A DNA stretch of 21,941 nucleotides from positions 1 to 21,941 of IMG/VR virus record IMGVR_UViG_3300010885_017079. One strand, given 5' to 3'. Of this stretch, positions 12,518 to 19,953 are shown piece after piece. Origin of the DNA: a virus. The position numbers were made by a program, and so were the translations under genes. The notes under the pieces were generated by a model. That model was not told where the DNA came from and did no database searches. It saw only the letters and a list, made by a program, of their open reading frames with translations. Each line of letters starts with the position of its first letter. Position 1 is the stretch's first letter.

Positions 12518-13969
12518 ATGGACCAATTTTTATCTACCTATCCGTTTAAGAACAAGCCTTTTGTACATCAGCAGGCATACCTTCAGCGCTTCTGGGAGTA
12601 CCAGGTAGCTGCGCTCTTTGCCGACATGGGCACAGGCAAAAGTTTTATGCTGATCAACAACGTGGCGATGCTCTATGACAAGGGCAAACTCAACGGGTTT
12701 TTGATCGTAGCCCCAAAAGGCGTCTACCGCAACTGGTACGACACTGAAATCCCTAAGCACTTACCCGACCATGTCGTATATCGCATGGCCATCTGGTCGC
12801 CCAACCCCAGGAAAGCCGAGCAAAAGGCGATGGACGAGCTGTTCACAGTTACTGAAGATTTAAAAATCTTGGTGATGAACGTCGAGGCTTTTAGCACTGC
12901 TAAGGGCACCGCATACGCCAAGCGCTTTTTGCTTGTGCACAACGCAATGATGGCGATCGACGAGAGCACCACGATCAAGACGCCCGGATCAGCGCGCAGC
13001 AAGAACACTGAGAAGGTGGGCCGTGGCGCGCGGTACAGGCGCATCCTCACAGGCTCCCCGGTCACCAAGAGCCCGATGGACCTGTACCAGCAGTGCGCAT
13101 TCTTGTCTGACGACTGTTTGGAAGTGAGTAGTTACTACGTGTTTCAGGCGCGCTACGCCGTCACAGTGGAGCGCCAGCTTAACACCCACAGCTTCAAACA
13201 GATTGTGGGTTACAGACGCCTGGATGAGCTGAAAGAAAAGCTCGACCGCTTTGCATACCGCGTGAAAAAAGAAGAATGCCTGGACTTGCCTGACAAGCTC
13301 TACGTCAAGCGCGAGGTGGACTTGACGCCTGAGCAGCTCAAGTACTACAACGAAATGAAGGCCTTTGCCATGGCGCAGATTGACGGTGGCCTGGTGAGCA
13401 CTGTGAACGCGCTCACGCAGCTCATGCGCTTGCATCAGATTGTTTGTGGCCATGTAAAACTGGACGACGGCACTGTCATTGAGCTGCCCAACAAGCGCCT
13501 GGACGAGCTGCTGGCCATTGTTGAAGAGACAGACGGCAAACTGATTATCTGGGCCAATTACCGGCACGACATTGAAGCCATCAAGCTGGCGCTTTCAAAA
13601 GAATATGGCATGAACTCCGTGGGCATGTACTACGGCGACACTGAGATGGACGAGCGTAAACGTGTCCTGGAAGAGTTTCAAAACCCTGACAGTGAGATGC
13701 GCTTTTTTGTTGGCAATCCCAGCACTGGGGGCTATGGTTTGACCTTGACAGCGGCCAACACAATGGTCTACTACAGCAACAGTTTTGACCTGGAAAAGCG
13801 CCTGCAGTCTGAGGACCGTGCACACCGTATTGGCCAGACCAAGAATGTCACCTACATTGACCTGATTGCCGTGGGCACAGTAGACGAAAAGATCGTCAAA
13901 GCGCTGCGTGCAAAGATCGACATTGCAACACAAGTTCTTGGAGAGGAAATCAAAGCATGGCTCATCTGA
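12518..13969 (+). CDS. SNF2-type superfamily 2 DNA helicase/translocase
   Basis: A 483-residue ATP-driven DNA translocase. The ATG at 12518 has the purine leader AAGAAAGAAGAA. A frame opening at 12428 crosses the promoter region and is unlikely to be used. Motifs: Q-like residues before Walker A DMGTGKS (36-42), motif Ia IVAPKGVYRNW, Walker B DEST (148-151, in place of DEAH), motif III LTGSP (177-181), motif V YGLTLTAANTMVYY, and motif VI QSEDRAHRIGQ (430-440). This is the minimal SNF2 core without chromatin domains, as in many phage helicases. Its gene overlaps the exonuclease start by 13 bases, so the two are made as a pair and may process DNA ends or forks together. Confidence 0.95.
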   Translation: MDQFLSTYPFKNKPFVHQQAYLQRFWEYQVAALFADMGTGKSFMLINNVAMLYDKGKLNGFLIVAPKGVYRNWYDTEIPKHLPDHVVYRMAIWSPNPRKAEQKAMDELFTVTEDLKILVMNVEAFSTAKGTAYAKRFLLVHNAMMAIDESTTIKTPGSARSKNTEKVGRGARYRRILTGSPVTKSPMDLYQQCAFLSDDCLEVSSYYVFQARYAVTVERQLNTHSFKQIVGYRRLDELKEKLDRFAYRVKKEECLDLPDKLYVKREVDLTPEQLKYYNEMKAFAMAQIDGGLVSTVNALTQLMRLHQIVCGHVKLDDGTVIELPNKRLDELLAIVEETDGKLIIWANYRHDIEAIKLALSKEYGMNSVGMYYGDTEMDERKRVLEEFQNPDSEMRFFVGNPSTGGYGLTLTAANTMVYYSNSFDLEKRLQSEDRAHRIGQTKNVTYIDLIAVGTVDEKIVKALRAKIDIATQVLGEEIKAWLI

Positions 13970-14655
13970 TCCCCTGGTCACACGACTTCGTGTACGAAAA
14001 GCTCGAGCGAAACGACGCGCCCACAGGACGTGTTTATGTTTTGCCAAATGGTGCACATGTGCCGTCCGTGACCACTGTGCTGGACCGCACAAAAGACAAG
14101 ACAGCGCTCAAGGAATGGGCCAACCGCGTGGGCCAAGCAGAGGCTGACAGGCAGCGTGAGCAAGCGGCCTACATTGGCACGAACATGCACGCCACGCTTG
14201 AGTGCATCATCAATGGCGATGCAATGAAGTTTGGCACTGATTGGAGGGCCATGAAAGGCCACCAGATGGCGTTCACCTTGGCCAACAAATATTTCGGTGG
14301 GCTTTCTGCCATTCACGGTTCTGAGGTGGGGCTGTATTACCAAGACCGCTACGCCGGCACGACTGACCTGGTGGCCACGTACCGTGGCAAGCTGTCCATC
14401 ATTGACTTTAAGCAGTCTGTCAAGCCCAAGCGCTACGAGTACATCACCGACTACTTCCACCAGTTGGCAGCCTATGCTGTTGCACATGACTGGAAACACG
14501 GCACGTCGATTGACTATGCTGCAGTGCTGATTTCAGTGCAAGACGGAACGACGCAGGAGTTCACAATTGCGGGCCGAGCTTGGGACGTATTTAAGTCCGA
14601 GTGGCTCGACCGGCTTACTGCTTCGGAGGCTGCTGCGCGCCCACCATTGGACTGA
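13957..14655 (+). CDS. MGME1/RecB-like PD-(D/E)XK exonuclease
   Basis: A 232-residue nuclease of the PD-(D/E)XK superfamily, closest by motif to MGME1-type single-strand exonucleases and phage RecE-like enzymes. Order: PSVTTVLDRTKDK with a tryptophan helix (36-55), GTNMHATLE (74-82), E123 in SEVGLYY, GTTDLVA with D137, the core D150-F-K152, and the downstream Q169-x3-Y173 of motif QxxxY. All metal-binding residues of an active enzyme are present. The start overlaps the SNF2 gene by 13 bases, with GGAG about 16 bases upstream. The pair resembles a recombination or end-resection module. The 3' end overlaps the converging virion gene by 41 bases. Confidence 0.92.
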   Translation: MAHLIPWSHDFVYEKLERNDAPTGRVYVLPNGAHVPSVTTVLDRTKDKTALKEWANRVGQAEADRQREQAAYIGTNMHATLECIINGDAMKFGTDWRAMKGHQMAFTLANKYFGGLSAIHGSEVGLYYQDRYAGTTDLVATYRGKLSIIDFKQSVKPKRYEYITDYFHQLAAYAVAHDWKHGTSIDYAAVLISVQDGTTQEFTIAGRAWDVFKSEWLDRLTASEAAARPPLD

Positions 14656-17600
14656 CCGAATCAAACGGGAAGAGTGACTGGAACATCGAGCGTGCGTTGG
14701 CGTTGGTCGGGGCACCGCTGCCACCTGCACCAGGAGGCTTTGGCGCGTTGTCCGTGAGCCCTGGTACACCACGTGTGTTTGGAGCCTTTGGCATTTGACG
14801 CAATTGACGAGCTGCCTGGCCTTCCGGTGTAAAGGGGGGCTGCGGCGTTTCACGTAGTTGCGCGGGCCGTGGCTCTTCAGGCGCGACGTAGTTCAACGCT
14901 GGCGTAACCGCAGTCTTGCCCACTGACACACCCATGCTGCCGAGGTAATTCAGCAACCGGTTGGCGATGTCAATCTGCTGTTTCTGTGTGCGCCCTTTTT
15001 CAAGGAGGATGGCCATGGCCTCGGGGTCTTTAACCGCGTTCTCCAGGATTTGACGCACAGTAGCATTGGGCAGGTTGTCAAAGATTTGACGAACGGCTTT
15101 AGAGCCTGCAGAAGCAGCGATCAGGGAGCCTGGGCCACCAGGGGATGCAGCCGTACCAACTCTCGCGCCTATGACACGCAGAGCCAGGTCAGTGACCGCA
15201 TCAGCGCCTTGAATCACATCGTCCAGCGGGATGTTGTTCTTCACCGCTGTTTCAATCTTCACCATTGGGTTGATCAAACGGCGCAGGTCCTTGACTTCGG
15301 TGAGCGACATCAATCCGCTTGAGCGCATGATGTTCACCATGGAAGGCTGGTTCTGTGCAATAGGCTTGAAGAGTGCGTCTTCGTAGGCCTGAATGTTGAA
15401 CTTGCCAGAGTTGCCGCCTGCTTTGGTGTAGGCGTAGTCGTACAAAGCCGACTTCATACCGTCCACTGAATCACCACCACCGGCCTTGGCCAGCTTGGCC
15501 ATGTTGGCGACGTTCTTGACAGGAAACTTACTTGTCAGAGCGTCGTTGATGGCGCGGCTTGGGTTCTCCACTGACAACACTTGAGCAAATGCTGTCTGGT
15601 TCTTGACGGCCTTGTTCAACGCGCTGTTCTGATTGGCCACTTGCGTGAGCAGGTTGCTTGCATGTGCGGCGTCACGCAGATCGTCCATGATGCCCAGCTT
15701 CTCGAGCATCGGGGCGTTCTGCTGCGCAAACTTCGTGAGTTTGGCAGTATTGAGCTTTTGAACGTAGGTGCCCTTGGCCTGATCGTAAACGGTAGTGACC
15801 GCTTCGTTTGCAAGCAAGCGCAGCACACGGTTCTGTGCGTCCTGAATCGACACTACTTGGGTGTCAGACAGGTCCGCCATGGCTTTAAGATTTTTGGCTT
15901 GTTGGCTATTTTTGCCAAACTGCGCTACTGCCTGGTCGTACTGCGTGCGGCCAAACTTCACCGCTTCTTCAATCTGCTCCATACGCTGGGCGGTTACGTC
16001 AGCATTGGTGCCAAAGGCGCGGGTCACGAGCAGCTCGGGAGCCAGGCGCTCTGCACCAGCACGAGTGGTGTCACCGGTAATGGAAGCAGTTTTGGCAAAG
16101 GTGCGGGTAAAGACGTCGTTCAAGCTCTTGGAATACTGACGTGCCTGGGCAAAGATAGGGTTTTCCAGGCTGTTCAAGTCCTTGAGCATGCCCTCGGCCA
16201 ATGAACCGTAGAAGTCAGCGTTGCCCATCTCACCACGGCTGCCTGCTTCACGTGCCATCTTCAGGAGCGTAGAGCGGTAGTTCACCAACTCATCAACACC
16301 AATCTCGCTGGGGTTGGGCTTGAAGCCAAAGGGCACTTGTTTGGTGTCGATAAATTCTTGTGTTGCTTTTCCTGCCTTGAAGTTCTGCACGGCATCTTTG
16401 TCCACGCGCAGCGACTCCATGATCTTGCGCACAGGACCAGGAATGGCATCATCGTACAAGGCCTCACCCACGCTAGCAGCTCGGTTCAAGAACACGTCAA
16501 CGGTGGCCTGGGGCTTGATAACAGGGGCCTTGATCACTTGATTAGTGATGTTGATCATGGGCCACTTGCCGGTACGATCAAAAATGCGTTGGGCCTCAAT
16601 GCCCTCCATTGGCACTTTGCCTTGTCTGGTGGTAGTGACCGGCTTGGTCATCTGTTCAATAGCCCCGTTCCACAACTCACTTTCGTAGTCGCGGGCCTGG
16701 CGCAGCGCCAGCTCAGTTTCAGTCTTAACGATGTCACCAATCGCAGCGCGTGCAGAAGGCGTGTCCTTGCTGATAGTTGCAATCTTCTGCGCGGCCTTGG
16801 CATCTGCTGCGGACAAGCGCGTATTGAGCATGTTGTCAAAGTTCTGCTGACGCAGTTGCGCAGCAATCTTCAATGATTCGGGGTTGCCAATACTTTGTAA
16901 TTTGTCGATGAGCGCCTGGTAGGCACGCATTGAGTTGATAGCCTGCTGCTTGGTCTCACCGCCAAACTGGGCATGGTGCTCGCCAAGAGCGGTTTCCAAG
17001 TCCATTAAGGCCTGGCTGCCAGTCTTCTGTCCAGAGGTAGGTGTGGGCACACTGCCAGGAATCTGTTGACGCAGGGCCTTGGCCAATGCAAGAGGGTCCT
17101 CACCAGCTTTGTCAAGCGCATCCAAAAGGATGTTGGCAGACTTCAATTCCAACGAGTTAGACCGGTTGGCATAGCTCGACTTCATCTGCTTTAGACCACC
17201 TTTGGCCAAGTCTAGGCCGCTGACAAGCAGCTTGGTAGGGGTTAACAGGCCTGCCGATAGTTCCGCGCCAAAGCGAACCCCTTCTTTTCCAGGAAAGTAA
17301 GACTCGGACGCGCCACCTGCAACACCCATTGTTGAAGCAGTAACGGCTTCAGTGCCCATAAAGGCAAGCGGGTTTCGCCGAGCGGTTTCGCCAAAAGCAG
17401 AAACAAATTTGGACACACGGTTGCCGGTCATGAGGGGCAAGCCAAATGCTGCGGGGGCCGTGGCAATTGCAGAGCCAAACGTCTTGCCGCCTTCGCGGTA
17501 GGGCACCAAGTCTTCACGTTCAACAGCAGGGAACCAGCGATCAAGCTCGCTTCCAAACAGAAAGCCGGCACCCGCGCCAGCAGCTGTGGTCATTACAGGA

Positions 17601-17899
17601 ATGGCACCCGCATAAGGCCCAATGAAGGGAGCAGCCGCTGCGGCCAGGGGCATACCTATGCGAAAGCCAGTCAATGCACCGGCTACGACAGGCGTGTCAC
17701 GCGCTGCACCTTGAACGGTTCCAATACCTACTTCCGTGGCCCGTTGTCCAAGAGTCGGGCGCGATGCAGTAGCACCCACAGGCATCTCTGCGTCAGTCCC
17801 TGCAAAGGGCTCAGTGACGATGCGCGTGCTTGGGCTTCCTCCGAGTGGAGAAGCTCCCACAGGCATGCCTGGTTCTTGGTTTTCTGTTTTTTCTGCCAT
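14615..17899 (-). CDS. Large internal virion (DNA ejection) protein, candidate
   Basis: A 1094-residue protein starting at ATG 17897-17899, two bases after the preceding stop. The leader AAGAAAG is weak. The N-terminus is proline- and glycine-rich with a repeated (M)PVGA motif. Residues about 70-117 are strongly hydrophobic and rich in A and G (AGALTGFRIGMPLAAAAAPF and following), like two or three membrane-compatible segments. The remaining 950 residues are almost entirely helical and rich in A, Q, K and N, with a flexible proline tail. This profile is that of the giant internal proteins of podovirus-type phages that leave the head and form a channel in the host envelope. Similarity is by character, not by a diagnostic motif. 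No lysozyme domain is visible. Confidence 0.68.
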   Translation of the reverse strand: MAEKTENQEPGMPVGASPLGGSPSTRIVTEPFAGTDAEMPVGATASRPTLGQRATEVGIGTVQGAARDTPVVAGALTGFRIGMPLAAAAAPFIGPYAGAIPVMTTAAGAGAGFLFGSELDRWFPAVEREDLVPYREGGKTFGSAIATAPAAFGLPLMTGNRVSKFVSAFGETARRNPLAFMGTEAVTASTMGVAGGASESYFPGKEGVRFGAELSAGLLTPTKLLVSGLDLAKGGLKQMKSSYANRSNSLELKSANILLDALDKAGEDPLALAKALRQQIPGSVPTPTSGQKTGSQALMDLETALGEHHAQFGGETKQQAINSMRAYQALIDKLQSIGNPESLKIAAQLRQQNFDNMLNTRLSAADAKAAQKIATISKDTPSARAAIGDIVKTETELALRQARDYESELWNGAIEQMTKPVTTTRQGKVPMEGIEAQRIFDRTGKWPMINITNQVIKAPVIKPQATVDVFLNRAASVGEALYDDAIPGPVRKIMESLRVDKDAVQNFKAGKATQEFIDTKQVPFGFKPNPSEIGVDELVNYRSTLLKMAREAGSRGEMGNADFYGSLAEGMLKDLNSLENPIFAQARQYSKSLNDVFTRTFAKTASITGDTTRAGAERLAPELLVTRAFGTNADVTAQRMEQIEEAVKFGRTQYDQAVAQFGKNSQQAKNLKAMADLSDTQVVSIQDAQNRVLRLLANEAVTTVYDQAKGTYVQKLNTAKLTKFAQQNAPMLEKLGIMDDLRDAAHASNLLTQVANQNSALNKAVKNQTAFAQVLSVENPSRAINDALTSKFPVKNVANMAKLAKAGGGDSVDGMKSALYDYAYTKAGGNSGKFNIQAYEDALFKPIAQNQPSMVNIMRSSGLMSLTEVKDLRRLINPMVKIETAVKNNIPLDDVIQGADAVTDLALRVIGARVGTAASPGGPGSLIAASAGSKAVRQIFDNLPNATVRQILENAVKDPEAMAILLEKGRTQKQQIDIANRLLNYLGSMGVSVGKTAVTPALNYVAPEEPRPAQLRETPQPPFTPEGQAARQLRQMPKAPNTRGVPGLTDNAPKPPGAGGSGAPTNANARSMFQSLFPFDSVSPMVGAQQPPKQ

Positions 17900-17901
17900 A
17901 C

Positions 17902-19944
17902 CTAGTCTTTCTTAAGAGGCGTTGTGCCTTTCCAAAGAAACTCAGTTCCAGGAGCCAGTTTATCCACATCTGCCTGGTTGTAAACCGCTCTTGGAAGCCC
18001 TAACTCGGAATAAAACTTACGGTATTCCATGGCCTTCTGACGGGCTTTTGCCTTGTCGGCAGGAGCCAAAGCAGATGTATTGCTGCCCTGCTGGTCAAAC
18101 TCTTTGATGCCTGATTGCAATGCACCGCCGAGCGCTATCAAGCGTGTGCCGTAGGCGTCTGGATCGTTCCAAGTTGAAGGACGAATGTTGAGCACTTTTT
18201 CTAAGCGCTTCTGCTCAGTGACACTACCTTGAGTGCTCTTAAGCATGGTTTCAATCAAACGCTCTGCATCCAGCTCGGCATTTTGACGTGCCAAGGTAAT
18301 GTGTGCGGCCGGGTCACCCAAACCAGGGATACCAGAAACAAATCCAATAGCTGCAGCCGCAGGCCCTGCAATCTTAAACCGGTCATTCCACAACGAGGAT
18401 TTCCCAGACTGCACATCAGCCGCTGGTGCGGCAGCCGGTGCTGCTTGGTCCGTGACCGGTGCACCAGGAGCTGCGGCAACTGCCGGGGCAGCCGCTGATC
18501 CGCCTTGAACACGTGCGGGATTACCAGGAGGCACCAAGGCTGGGGTCGGCGCGCCAGGCTTACCTGACTTCATGCGTGCAGCCTCTGCCGCTTTTACAAA
18601 ATCAGGGATCATGACAGGCATTTGCACCGTGTACGGTTCGCGTGTGACTGCATCAAAACGTGTCTCAAAACGAGGTGTCTTAAATACGGTAATGGCGGAT
18701 GAGACGAGCTTGTCTTCTTCGGGGGATGTTGCGCCCGCAGCATAACGCTCCATCATGCCTGGCATGTTGACCACATTCCATTGCCAGTCGCCCTTGCCAA
18801 AGATGGTGCTGTTCACGCCCTTGAGTTTTTCGGCTTCGACCTTGGCACTTGCTTTTAAGATGTCGCCAAACACGCGAGCTTTGGTGTCCAGCAGTTTGGT
18901 GTTCTGTGCCACAACCTGGTCCTGATCCTTTTCGGACGCTTGCAATGCCAGCGACTTGAGTTTCAAGTCAATTTCGTTCATGGCCGAGACGTGTTTGCCA
19001 ATGGCTCCTGGAAGTGTCTTGGCAGCGCCGGCTAAACGACCGAAGAAGCCGCCGCGCAATGGGCGACCTGCTTCATCCGTGTTGGCTCCAAAATTAAATG
19101 CACGCTGGCCCAACTCAAATAAGAGCTGCGCTTCTGCGTTGCCACGGCCCTTGTCAGGGCCCAGCAGGGCTTGGTACTCAGGCATACGCGTCTTCATGCC
19201 TTCTGCAAGTGTTGGCACGGCCTGAGGCTTTGAAGTCAACAGGGTGTTCATCTGCGCTTTGGCAGCTGCAACAAGTTCAGGCGGGTACACCAGCAATTCC
19301 TTGTCGGAAGCGCCAGACTCATCTGTAGGGGTCACACCCGCCGGGCTAGACCCTACTTGAAAATTTTGGACGTATCCACCGCGTGCCATGGCCACAGGGG
19401 GCATGTCACTTGGAGGCATTCCGGGCGGAGCGCCTGGTGGGCCAGGAGGAGCACCACCTGGTGCACCGCCGCCCATGCTTGCCATCAGCGCCGCAATACC
19501 GCCTTGATCAGGAGGAGGAGGAGCCATGCCAGCGTCAGGAGGCATTGGGGGCATACCGGGAGGCGGCATACCAGGAGCACCACCCATCATCGGGGGCTGT
19601 GGCCCTTGGGCCATGTCTTGTGATTGAGGAAGCGCGCCAATACCGCCACCGCCTTGCTGCGCCAGAATAGGCTGCAGCATTGCGAGCACCTGCTCAGGTG
19701 TCTCAGTAGCGGCTTGGTAACCCACGAGGTCAGCCAATTCGTCACGACGAGCGTCAACAGAGCGCATGTCGCCCCGCAGATTGTTCATTAAGATTTCAGG
19801 AGAGTCAGGACGACGCTCCATCATCATTTCAGGGTCTTCACCCTCACCTTCGTCGTCGCCTTCATCGGCCATGGAGTCCATGAATCCTTGCATGATTCCC
19901 ATGTTTTCGATGTCGTCGTCTTCGCGCATCATCTTTTTGTTCAT
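17902..19944 (-). CDS. Large structural or internal virion protein with Pro/Gly-rich segment
   Basis: A 680-residue product starting at ATG 19942-19944, with GAGG 5 bases upstream. The N-terminus is acidic. Residues about 97-190 (nucleotides about 19376-19656) are collagen-like low complexity, with repeated PPGMPP and GGAPGGAPPGPPG units. AMARGGYVQNFQVG follows. This RGGxVQ.F..G turn is one I recall from internal proteins of marine phages. Then come helices, a second alanine/proline-rich linker (about 465-505), and a helical end. It lies between two other large virion-type genes, 9 bases from the one upstream and 2 from the one downstream, so they form one late transcript. The role in the particle is inferred. 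Confidence 0.68.
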   Translation of the reverse strand: MNKKMMREDDDIENMGIMQGFMDSMADEGDDEGEGEDPEMMMERRPDSPEILMNNLRGDMRSVDARRDELADLVGYQAATETPEQVLAMLQPILAQQGGGGIGALPQSQDMAQGPQPPMMGGAPGMPPPGMPPMPPDAGMAPPPPDQGGIAALMASMGGGAPGGAPPGPPGAPPGMPPSDMPPVAMARGGYVQNFQVGSSPAGVTPTDESGASDKELLVYPPELVAAAKAQMNTLLTSKPQAVPTLAEGMKTRMPEYQALLGPDKGRGNAEAQLLFELGQRAFNFGANTDEAGRPLRGGFFGRLAGAAKTLPGAIGKHVSAMNEIDLKLKSLALQASEKDQDQVVAQNTKLLDTKARVFGDILKASAKVEAEKLKGVNSTIFGKGDWQWNVVNMPGMMERYAAGATSPEEDKLVSSAITVFKTPRFETRFDAVTREPYTVQMPVMIPDFVKAAEAARMKSGKPGAPTPALVPPGNPARVQGGSAAAPAVAAAPGAPVTDQAAPAAAPAADVQSGKSSLWNDRFKIAGPAAAAIGFVSGIPGLGDPAAHITLARQNAELDAERLIETMLKSTQGSVTEQKRLEKVLNIRPSTWNDPDAYGTRLIALGGALQSGIKEFDQQGSNTSALAPADKAKARQKAMEYRKFYSELGLPRAVYNQADVDKLAPGTEFLWKGTTPLKKD

Positions 19945-19953
19945 ATTGACCTC

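Noticed and set aside
15581-16204. A 207-codon + strand open frame opposite the large virion gene
   Set aside because: Composition is that of an antisense shadow, and the - strand frame is continuous over 1094 codons.
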